From the NCBI GenBank assembly GCA_026075535.2, contig AP026539.1, positions 13,268,001 to 13,332,000 of the forward strand: DNA of 64,000 nucleotides, read 5' to 3'. Each line of letters opens with the position of its first letter. Within the stretch, counting starts at the first letter, position 1. Position numbers and translations under genes: made by a program. Positions 55,249 through 64,000 of the stretch are shown piece after piece. The DNA is from Tricholoma matsutake. Lineage: Eukaryota > Basidiomycota > Agaricomycetes > Agaricales > Tricholomataceae. The notes under the pieces were generated by a model. That model was given only the letters and a program-made list of their open reading frames with translations. It was not told the DNA's origin and did not search any database.

Positions 55249-55721
55249 TCCCATATCAGTGCGCCTTCTCTTACTTGCGCATACATCATTGTTTCACTGC
55301 GCCACATCTGATTACTCATCCTTTCGGCATGAGCTGGAAGTACTTGTATATACGTAATCTACCTTTTCTTTCATAAGCCAATGCCAGGCCTCACCTTACA
55401 TTGCAACTGCCAGTGATCGAGAGGCAGCGCTCGTCATTAGGACAGCTGCAACCAGACAACCGATCGGATCTGGTTTAGTTACAATTTACATTACTCTATT
55501 CAGACGACTATTTTAGTTACAAGCCAAATTCAGTGATATCTCCGAGATCAGGCACTGTTGGAAGGGTTGTTGATCCGAAGTGTCAAAATAGGCGCCCGAC
55601 GAACGACGAACCATTGACGAACCTCGACGAACCTTATCACGTGACCCATAGACGTTTGAAGAGGTCTCGAAGTAAAATTTTGAATTTGTCGAAGAAGTGA
55701 TTCATCACAGATTCTACAATT

Positions 55722-56819
55722 ATGTCTGAACCTTCAACTTCTAATCCCGGTCCTAATCCTGTTCCCATACCAGCACTAGAGGCGAAAATTGATGTGCTCA
55801 CAGCACAAATGTCACAATTAGTGTCAGTATTGGCAGCATCACAGCCCAGACAAGTGGAAGTACAGCCAGAGACGACAGGAGAAAGAGATGATGAGATGGA
55901 GGAGATGGTGGAGTGGATATCGCAGGAGGATGAGACGGTGGAGAAATCCGGAAATGGAAAAGCACACTTACCTAAGTATGCGCCCCCACAAATCTTTGAC
56001 AGTACCATGGAGAATACAAAATCCTTCATCAGCTCTATAGTATTGTACATCCATGGGAGGAAGCCCGAGTTTTGTACAGCCGAGTCTAGGATTATGTTTG
56101 CTCTCTCATACATTCAGGGGGGGAAAGCACAGTTCTGGAGAAACGAGGCTATTAATCAAATTGCCGCAGGAAATAAACCATTTGCAACCTTCAAGGAATT
56201 TCTGGAGAGATTGGAGGCACAGTTTGGAGACCCTAATCCAAAGGCGACAGCCAATGCTAAATTAAAGACCATGCGCCAAGGTTCCTTAACAGTGGATGAA
56301 TTTATTTTGCAGTTCAAACCAGAAGCTTCACAAACGGACATGGGAGAAGCTGCATTGGTAGAGTTTTTGAAAGCAGGATTAAATCCCTCTTTATTCAAGT
56401 CTATCTACCAACTACCTTCTATGCCAGAGAAGTTGGACGAGTGGTATAATTGGGCAATGCGCCTTGACCGGCAATATCGGCAGGAACAGGCGGAGTCAAA
56501 GTTGATGTATGGAAGTAGTAAATTTGGAAAGTCATCAGGAGGAAAGTCCGAGAAAGGAAAGGTGCCTCAGGCGCAAGCTCCGAGGGCACAGCCACTGGCC
56601 ATGGCAGTGACACCTATAGTTACGGAGTCAGCAGCACCAGCAGAGGCAATGGAGGTTGATCAAGTGGGGAGACGAGCCCCACTTAAATGTTTTAACTGTG
56701 GGCAGTTAGGACACATTTCTAAGTATTGCAAGCAGAAGAGAAAGATCAGGGGAGCTACAATCGAGGAAGTGAAGCAGGAGGAAGGCAAGCAGGAGAATTT
56801 TGTGGAAGAGTCCCAGTGA
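55722..56819 (+). CDS. Chromovirus Gag (capsid-nucleocapsid), 365 aa
   Basis: Structural protein that would assemble the particle and bind element RNA. ATG 55722 (MSEPSTSNPGPNPVPIP), open to TGA at 56817. The N-terminal part has a short coiled-coil-like segment (LEAKIDVLTAQMSQLVSVLA). The central retrotrans_gag capsid region contains FDSTMENTKSFISSIVLYI, ALSYIQGGKAQFWRNEAI, FLERLEAQFGDPNPKATA and LTVDEFILQFKP. A Ser/Gly/Lys-rich linker precedes a CCHC zinc knuckle CFNCGQLGHISKYC near 56689-56730. The frame is uninterrupted, unlike pol. Pol lies in the -1 frame and is open from 56726, so the two frames overlap by about 94 bases, which suggests -1 frameshifting for pol expression; no clear slippery heptamer was identified. 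The length is usual for the family. Confidence 0.92.
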   Translation: MSEPSTSNPGPNPVPIPALEAKIDVLTAQMSQLVSVLAASQPRQVEVQPETTGERDDEMEEMVEWISQEDETVEKSGNGKAHLPKYAPPQIFDSTMENTKSFISSIVLYIHGRKPEFCTAESRIMFALSYIQGGKAQFWRNEAINQIAAGNKPFATFKEFLERLEAQFGDPNPKATANAKLKTMRQGSLTVDEFILQFKPEASQTDMGEAALVEFLKAGLNPSLFKSIYQLPSMPEKLDEWYNWAMRLDRQYRQEQAESKLMYGSSKFGKSSGGKSEKGKVPQAQAPRAQPLAMAVTPIVTESAAPAEAMEVDQVGRRAPLKCFNCGQLGHISKYCKQKRKIRGATIEEVKQEEGKQENFVEESQ

Positions 56820-59800
56820 AGGTTTCCCCATTGGTGACCCAGAATCGTTACAATGTATTAGTATCTGAGGAAACCCAGAGTAAATCAGAAAAGGAAATTG
56901 AGGAGGAGTACAACTGTTGCGAATCACGCAACAAAGAAAATTGTCACATGTCATTTCTGAAAACCCCTAAATTCTTTATTCGCTCTGCGCGAATAGAACC
57001 CGAAATCACCTTGACTGTGGGACTGAAGACAGTGGACATGCATGCAGCTATTGATGTGGAAGTGTTGCTTGACAGTGGTGCTACAGGATTATTTATTAAT
57101 CGATCCTTAATTACCAGAAACGGTATTAACACACGCAAGCTGGCACAACCTATAATGGTGTACAATATTGACGGAACAGTCAATCGTGGAGGAACTATCA
57201 AGGAGGAGTTGACTATGGTACTAAAGTATCAGGAGCATCAGGAGTGAGCCGTATTCAAAGTGTGTGATCTTGGGAAAACCAATCTAATAATAGGATGTCC
57301 ATGGTTACGGAAGCATAATCCCGAAATTGATTGGAAAACTGGGAAAGTACAAATGACTCGTTGTCCTAAGGAATGTAATGTGTATGGGAGGAAGATGAAG
57401 AAAGAAAAAAGGAAAAAGAAAGAGAAAGAACGTCCGAGGAAGTATTCTGTTACGATGGAGGAAGTGGAGGATGAGGAAATGCCAAATGGGGAAGTTCCAA
57501 TCATGATCGAGAAAGAAGAGCAGAAGCAAACCTTTAGAGCAGTTCATGGAGGACAGTCGTGGGACAAGAATATCGTGAAGGTGGAGAAGCCAGTGGAGGA
57601 GTGGGTGCTAAAAGTGTATCATGAACATTTGTCAGTGTTCCAAAAGAAGGAGTCTGAGCGAATGCCGGTGCGGAAGCCATGGGATCATGCGATTGAGATG
57701 AAGCCAGGGTTTGTGCCAAAGAAGTCGAAGGTATATCCGTTATCTCCGATGGAACAAGAAGAAGTGGATGCATTCCTGAAGGAGCAATTGCGCAAAGGAT
57801 ACATACGACCTTCGAAATCACCGCAGATGTCACCAATATTCTTCATGCCCAAAAAAGACCAAAGGAAGAGGATGTGTACCGATTATAGGTATCTGAATGA
57901 GTGGACAGTGAAGAACACGTACCCCCTGCCGTTGATCTCAGAAATAATTGATAAGGTGGGAAAAGCCAAGGTCTTTACAAAATTGGATTTATGATGGGGA
58001 TACAACAATGTATGAATAAAGAAAGGAGATGAGTGGAAGGCTGCATTTGCCACGCGTCGAGGATCCTTCGAGCCGCTTGTCATGTTTTTTGGGATGACTA
58101 ATAGTCCCCCAACCTTTCAAAATATGATGAACGACATTTTCAAGGACATAATAGACAAAGGCATGGTAATAATATTTATTGATGACATTCTGATATTCAT
58201 GGAGGATGAAGAGAATCATGAGGCGATAGTGCAGGAGGTGTTACGGAGGTTGGCGGAAAACAATCTATTTTTGAAACCAGAGAAGTGTGTGTTTGGGGCA
58301 AGCAAAATCGAGTTCCTAGGATTATTTATCGGCCCTGATGGGATCAAAATGGATCCGATCAAGGTACAGGCGATCACAGATTGGCCTGCACCCACCCGTG
58401 TCAAGGAGGTTCAAGCCTTCTTGGGACTTGCAAATTATTATCGTCGCTTTGTGCACAATTTTTCTAAAATTGCCACACCCTTACATAACCTTACACGAAA
58501 GGGAGTAGTGTGGAGGTGGGGAGAGCAGCAGCAGACAGCATTTGAGGAGTTGAAGAGGAAGTTTGTGGAGGGACCAATATTAGCCCCAGTAGATTTCACA
58601 CGCCCTTTGTGAGTGGAATCCGATGCATCTGATTTTGCTACTGGAGCGGTATTATCTATGCTGTGCGAAGATGACAAATGGCATCCTTGTGCATACTTGT
58701 CAAAAGGATTGAATGATGTGGAGAGGAATTATGATGTGCATGACAAAGAGATGTTGGGGATAATACAAGCATTGGAGGCTTGGAGGCATTATTTGGAGGG
58801 ATGTATGCATCAAATTGAGATCTGGACAGATCATCAAAATCTGCAATACTTTATGTCCACTAAAAAGCTTAATCGCCAGCAAGCACATTGGGCACTATTC
58901 CTATCGCGTTTCAACTTTCACTTGGTCCATAAAGCGGGAAGCTTAATGAGGAAAGCAGATGCCTTATCCAGACATATTGATCACAAAAGGGGGGTGGAGG
59001 AGGACAATAAAATTGTTACCTTACTCAAACCCAAATACTTTCGCATTTGCGCTATGCGTCAAGGGCATCTATTAATAGATAGCTCGGAAACGGAAATGTT
59101 GTCTAAAATTAGACAATGTTCGGAAATGGATGATGAAGTAGTGCAAGCCGTGAAAGCTCTGAAGGGAGAGAAGAAAGGTAATATCAAAGGAGACGAATGG
59201 GCTGAGGAACAAGGGTTGGTGTTGTTTCGAGGAAAAGTGTATGTACCGAAGGATCAGGATTTGCGAAGGGAGATCATCCGGTTACATCACAATACGCCGA
59301 TTGCTGGACACCCAGGAAGATGGAAGACATTGGAATTAGTAATGAGAAATTATTGGTGGCCCGGAATTTCAAAGTATGTGTTGGGGTATGTGGATGGATG
59401 TGATATGTGCATGAGGGGGAAGAAATTTCCAGAGAAACCTGCAGGAAAATTAATGCCGAACCCTATACCTAAAGCGCCGTGGCGAGATATATCTGTGGAT
59501 TTTATTACTGGATTACCTGAGGCTCAAGGGTACGATGCAATATTCGTAGTATGCGACCGCTTTACAAAGGAGGTCCATATTATTCCTACTACTACAGAAA
59601 CCTCATCATTAGGCTTGGCACGCCTCTATCTAAATCAGGTATGGTGGTTACATGGGTTACCCGATACCGTTATCTCCAATTGCGGACCACAATTTGCTTC
59701 CGCATTTATGTGAGAACTAAACAACATATTGGGAATTCAAACTAAATTATCTACAGCATATCACCCGCAGACTGATGGGCAGACAGAGAGAATGAATCAG

Positions 59801-60640
59801 GAGTTGGAGCAGTACCTACGTATGTTTGTCAACTACTGACAAACCGACTGGCCCGAATGGTTGGCAATTGCCGAATTTTCCCACAATAACAAATTCCATT
59901 CGGCTACTCGTATGTCACCCTTTTTTGCGAATTATGGATATCATCCTCGCATGGGAGTAGAACCCAGAAGGGAAGTCAAAGTACAGTCGGTAGAAGATTT
60001 TGTATCTAAGATGCAAAGGGTACAAGAGGAAGCAGAGGCGGCATTGAAGAAAGCACATGATGACATGATGCGACACGTGGATCGTACTCGAGCACGCGCT
60101 CCAGAGTACAAAGTTGGTGACTTGGTATGGCTAAGTACCAAGGACCTGAATATTCCATGACCTTCGAAGAAACTTACAGAGAAACAAGTTGGCCCATATG
60201 CGATCTCTAAAGTGATCTCCCCTAATGCGGTAGTGCTAAAATTACCCCGATCATTTAAGATTGATCCCGAGATTAACATATCCCGCCTACGCCCTTACTG
60301 TCCACCCACTATTCCTGGCCAACAAACTACTCCGCAACCTCCAATAATAGTAGAAGATGCTCCAGAATACATAGTTGAAGAAATTCTAGACTCACATCTT
60401 CGACAGAACAAATTGGAGTTCTTAATAAAGTGGAAAAACTATACCGACGAAAATAATTCATGGGAACCCGAAGAGAATTGTAAGCGAGCGCATAACGCGA
60501 TCGCCCAATTCTTTAAACGTAATCCAAATGCTCCGCATCACATTGCGAGAATGGTGTATGAGGGGATGAAATTCTGGCCTTACCAAAATTTCACAGAGGG
60601 GACAAACATAATATTTTCTCGCCTGGAAGTCGAGGCATAA
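56726..60640 (+). pseudogene. Chromovirus Pol: protease, RT, RNase H, integrase, chromodomain; seven TGA stops
   Basis: One frame, -1 relative to gag, readable to 60640. Protease EVLLDSGATGLFINRS near 57058; RT with KKSKVYPLSPMEQEEVDAFL, TDYRYLNEWTVKNTYPLPL and the active-site FIDDILIF near 58177; RNase H VESDASDFATGAVLS near 58613 and IEIWTDHQNLQYF; integrase zinc region LHHNTPIAGHPGRWKTLELV and CDMCMRGK, core [41 protein letters not shown]; chromodomain EYIVEEILDSHLRQNKLEFL followed by IKWKNYTDENNSWEP near 60367-60480. Stops, all TGA, at 57245, 57992, 58013, 58610, 59711, 59837 and 60158, each where Arg is expected (e.g. LDL*WGYNNV*IKK). Integrase VISNCGPQF should read a catalytic Asp at N, and Arg at C. 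No frameshift was found. Confidence 0.93.
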
Positions 60641-60650
60641 AAGGGGGGTA
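60640..60650 (+). other. Polypurine tract of the chromovirus
   Basis: AAAAGGGGGGTA region just before the 3' LTR. Confidence 0.7.
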
Positions 60651-60651
60651 A

Positions 60652-61052
60652 TGTTAGGAAACAGCCCCATTACCTAATAAAATTTCATTTTCATTTTATT
60701 ATGTTGAATTACACTACATTACACCAAATGATGCTACACTTTGATGGTGTGAGAATTTTATTTCACACGCATCACTATGTACGCGCCTGTATGCGTGCGT
60801 TGGTAACAACAATGCACAATATATGTAACATAGTATATAAACCCAAAATATATACCTAGGGGACCCCAGTTGTGTTCTCTTAGGTATTCCACCTACGTTT
60901 TGGTGTGAAAGGCCTATCTCAACAAACTCACCTATTAATAACCCCTCGGATCAAAACCATCAATTCCCCCATCACGAGCGCAGATCCCGCCCCCTTCTTG
61001 TAGAGAGAACCCACATGGTCTTAGCTAGCAGATAGTGGGTGTCGCCCTAACA
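60652..61052 (+). repeat. 3' LTR of the chromovirus
   Basis: 401 bp, same ends as the 5' LTR; about 20 substitutions relative to it. Confidence 0.95.
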
Positions 61053-61057
61053 GGTAT
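61053..61057. repeat. 5-bp target-site duplication, chromovirus (right)
   Basis: GGTAT directly after the 3' LTR. Confidence 0.85.
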
Positions 61058-61200
61058 GGTGTACGGGTGTGTACATGCCTTACATGCTGGGCTTCAACCC
61101 ATTATAATCGACGTTACCGGGAACCCAGGGAACACCAACAACTGGACTATTAGGAGTAGTAAGATAGTGGGATAAGCTCAAACAGTCAGTTGTCTGGAAA
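61058..61200 (+). repeat. Continuation of the ~400-bp repeat after the gypsy insertion
   Basis: CGACGTTACCGGGAACCCAGGG resembles ACAGTTGACGTTCCTGGGAACC of the repeat at 51560, in the order expected if the chromovirus split one unit. Confidence 0.55.
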
Positions 61201-61260
61201 TCTGGTTACAACCGGGCTGTTAGGACTAGTAATGAGTGTCGGAGCAATGCTAGTATATAA

Positions 61261-61919
61261 TCACATGACCTAGCCTGTCCAAGGTAACAATGGCATGTCA
61301 ATGGTCACCAGAATCTGTTGATTGTGGGAATAAAGCTACCTTGGACCGGCTAGGTCATGTGATCCCAAGGTTGAACAGGTCAAAAACATTTGACCAAGGT
61401 CTATGTAAGCGATCTGTTTTTCCTTTCATACATCTCTTTCTTGGTCTCTTCGATACACCTCTTTCATGATACGCCTATTTAGATTCTCTCCCATGTCTCG
61501 TTTCCATGTCCTGCTTCTTTTCCCATTACTCACATAGAGCTCATTAGTCCAAAGGACTCGAGATTTCTTCTTTCTCCCACCCCTCATACCCCTTACCCCT
61601 CTTTTCTGTTTTATTTTTATTTTTCTTGTTCTTTTGCTTTGGCACTATACTCATGTATGTACATTCACCTGTGCCGGCTTGAGTTCGGCCTCCCAACATG
61701 GAGTCCATGCAAAAGAGCTTGGGCAACCAAATACATTTATTTGCTCGCAAATCACACAGACTCGTGCCTTCAAGACCGACCTGAGCCCCATGATCTCTCC
61801 CAGCATCTCTCCTTCCTCCCTTTCCTTGTCTCATCTCAGGAGCCAGGCATAGACGCCAGAACTGACAGATAGTGTCCATCGTGGGAAAAAAGCTACCTTG
61901 GACCAGCTAGGTCATGTGA
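61261..61919. repeat. Inverted and direct copies of a 26-45-bp sequence
   Basis: TCACATGACCTAGCCTGTCC... (61261-61286) is the reverse complement of 61337-61362 with one mismatch in 26. The latter recurs directly at 61894-61919 within a longer ~45-bp match (GTGGGAA(T/A)AAAGCTACCTTGG). No gene lies between. Confidence 0.8.
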
Positions 61920-62687
61920 TCATAGAACTGCTGGTACTTGTGACTGATTGAGAAGGGCATGTTTAGTACTTATGGTCAACATACCATACAATATATAAAT
62001 AGATTTATGTCCAATTAAAGAGCATTGCTCAGACTGGCTATGCTGACCATGGTTAGTAAATGACAGAGAGGAACATATTACATTCAACCACAGTACTTAC
62101 GGTCCACACATCATAAAAGGTATAAATATATCTATGTCCAATTATACCCCATTACACCGGCTATGCTGATCAAATTTAGCAAAAGATAAAAGACAGAGTA
62201 CATTCTCCCATGGCATGTACTTGCAGTGATTTATAATACTTAGTACAACAGAAGAAACATTCAGGGACAAACAGTGCGCATACAGCTGATGTCCCTGAAA
62301 TTTCAACAAGGGGTCCAGTGCCAGTTGCGGCAGAGCCACAACTGGCAAAACCAAAACTTAGAGGTCGTTGCAAACGACATGACAGGACAAATTGAATGAA
62401 ATGGTACAGTAACATAAAAATGCCCTGCAGAAACAAAGACTAGTGACCAGAGTACAAACAATTTGTCACGGGCAGGTATGGCTGGATCATGTGACAACAG
62501 AAATAACACTGTCCCCGACAATATTCCCAAGAGGGGTGAAAGCGACCCAACAACTGGCTACATCATGTGACAACTAAAAAGGACAATGTATCCCGGCCCG
62601 CATATATTGTCAACTAAAAATAGATAATTTAGACACAATTCCAAAAATAGAAACTGGCATTGGGGACCCCAATGCCGACCACAATAC
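61920..62687. other. Intergenic, nothing recognised
   Basis: CpG-poor, with a short perfect hairpin GGCATTGGGG-A-CCCCAATGCC at about 62657-62677. Open frames are short and motif-free. Confidence 0.45.
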
Positions 62688-63256
62688 TGTTAGGAACCCT
62701 AAAGGTGTTTATGTTAGCCTATGGCATCGGGACGTCAGGAATGGGCGGGTTGGATCACTCACTGTTGTATGCTACTTTGTTGTAGCAGCGGAGGGTATTC
62801 GGAATAGCGTCTATAGACCTTGCTTAGGCTCGGCTTATAAGTATTTTTCTTATCTGCTTATCTTTCTATTTTTAGAAAAGTTTCCCATCGGCTTCAGCTA
62901 TTGGTAAGATTTTTTTATTTTTAGAAATTTTGATCGGCCATTCGGTGATCGGTAAGCGTTCTTTATAATAATGATGACTGATTATTGTTCATGGCCAAGG
63001 CCATGATTTAAATCACCCTCGGTGTTTGTCATGCTGATTTTTATCAGCACGAGAAAATGGACCCGAAGAGCTTATAAAAGTGAAACAGGATGCACTAGGA
63101 TTCCCCAGTGCCTGTTGTGCTTCACAACTCGCATACTCTTCTGTAGGTAGTAGAATACACCTCCCTAAAACCACGTTGAATGCTCTGACCCTAAGCAGCT
63201 AAGCCAAACACTAACGTGGCCTTTGGCCACTGAGACAACCCTAACTGAGCCTAACA
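62688..63256 (+). repeat. Possible LTR (569 bp) of another retroelement
   Basis: Starts TGTTAGGAACC and ends GCCTAACA, giving the same 7-bp inverted ends (TGTTAGG/CCTAACA) as the chromovirus LTR. It contains TTATAAAAG near 63073 and is followed at once by TGGTTATGCC, which could be a tRNA primer-binding site. Flanking 5-mers (AATAC, TGGTT) do not match, so it is not a simple solo LTR; it may be the 5' LTR of an element running past the window end. Confidence 0.4.
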
Positions 63257-64000
63257 TGGTTATGCCAAGACTTTCCCATGAGTGAGTACCACCATCGGAA
63301 TCATCTCCCAAATTTGTTCTGAACAAACAAACCACCAGAAATTTGAGGTCTGCCAAAAATGGAATCACACATGGGAGAAATCAACCTGAGCTCACCCCAC
63401 TCACCCCATCCCACTGAAGAGTGGTAGAAATCAGCAACTGAAAATCCATACATAGGAATGCTCGAAACATGAGGAGACACTAGTACATTAATATGTTGTA
63501 CATGCATATGACTTTATATATTTGATTCTATTCTTGGTTGAAAAAATTGAGAGACTACAATAGACTGCAGGAATAGGGAACCCAAGTCCCCTATTCCAGA
63601 GAGATGGGTGATTGTACATAGAAAAAGTTCCCCTATTCCATAGCAACAGGTGTTTTGAGCAAAAAGAAATCCCCTATTCCAGAGCTACAACATATTGTAA
63701 CAGTTTTTCAATGTGGAATGAGTTGTAAATGCAAGGATGGATAAAGAAATGCAGAGGATGTTGTCAAGAATGACTATTTCCAGGTGTTTAACATGGAGGT
63801 CAGTAAAAGAAAATTTAACAGGACTCTCTCTGATGAGAATAGGGGGCCAAATTCCTCTATTCCAGAGCAATGGCACCTTGTGACAGAATCCCCCCCAAAA
63901 AAAGTGTGTCTGGGGTGGGGTAAGGCTGAAAAGAGGTGGAATAGGGGCCCCTATTCCCAGATAAGATACATAGAAACATCATGTGATCTGTTTTTTAGTG
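63257..64000. other. Non-coding sequence with CCCCTATTCCAGAG repeats
   Basis: Five or more copies of (T)CCCCTATTCCAGAG-like motifs between 63565 and 63960, in both orientations, ending in a perfect 20-bp palindrome at 63938-63957. No coding sequence recognised up to the window end. Confidence 0.6.

Larger units (their letters stand above)
54835..61052 (+). mobile_element. Ty3/gypsy chromovirus with C-terminal chromodomain, inactivated
   Basis: 401-bp LTRs at 54835-55235 and 60652-61052 with TGTTAGG/CCTAACA ends and target duplication GGTAT (54830-54834, 61053-61057). By eye the LTRs differ at about 20 sites, almost all transitions, many CpG/TpG or CpG/CpA pairs. The order protease-RT-RNase H-integrase-chromodomain defines a chromovirus. 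Pol carries seven in-frame TGA codons. Inserted into a copy of the ~400-bp repeat. Confidence 0.95.

Noticed and set aside
1..64000. Telomeric TTAGGG arrays and CRISPR arrays
   Set aside because: No tandem TTAGGG/CCCTAA tract and no regularly spaced repeat-spacer structure; the subtelomere idea rests only on gene families.

Overview
The window reads as a transposon-rich stretch of a filamentous basidiomycete genome, most likely a mushroom-forming agaricomycete. The evidence is a group III poly-HAMP hybrid histidine kinase with many introns of about 45-70 bp, a chromodomain Ty3/gypsy element, Ty1/copia elements, hAT and PIF/Harbinger remnants, and expanded agaricomycete families (DUF6589, RecQ-like helicases, OrsD-type zinc-finger helicase, RTC4-like). 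The organism call rests on family knowledge, not on a search. No tRNA, rRNA or CRISPR was found.

Layout. 1-1271: decayed Harbinger transposase, minus strand. 1595-15515: a candidate unclassified DNA element with ~117-bp terminal inverted repeats and convergent RecQ-like helicase and DUF6589 pseudogenes. It was later broken by two hAT-type non-autonomous elements (4347-5827 and 8221-14934), and the second of these was split by a copia retrotransposon (9165-14837), giving three levels of nesting. 16.4-30.4 kb: a gene island with ordinary CpG content. It holds the histidine kinase (21945-16903), a secreted DUF302-like protein, and a Ser/Pro-rich gene with a truncated, frameshifted tandem copy, all on the minus strand. 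30684-36441: a second copia copy with an intact 1621-codon polyprotein, at the island boundary. 37-39.6 kb: two more hAT-type elements, one containing a ~360-bp near-perfect palindrome. 42.6-50.7 kb: an OrsD/RecQ-like helicase gene (decayed) followed upstream by an RTC4-like gene, both minus strand. 51.2-54.8 kb: a ~400-bp tandem repeat family and an unrecognised degenerate ORF. 54835-61052: a Ty3/gypsy chromovirus inserted into that repeat, with Tf1-type self-priming signals. 61-64 kb: hairpin repeats, a possible LTR, and a short palindromic repeat cluster.

Mutation pattern. Decay outside the island is dominated by C-to-T changes at CpG. All seven in-frame stops in the gypsy pol are TGA at positions expected to be Arg CGA, both stops in the broken copia are TGA where the intact copy has CGA, and two of the hAT target-site duplications differ only at a CpG. 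This fits CpG methylation of repeats followed by deamination (inference).

The parts most worth a second look are the RecQ-like/DUF6589 element with its inverted repeats and possible 9-bp target duplication, the OrsD-helicase/RTC4-like gene pair, and the hAT families that keep their termini but carry unrelated interiors.
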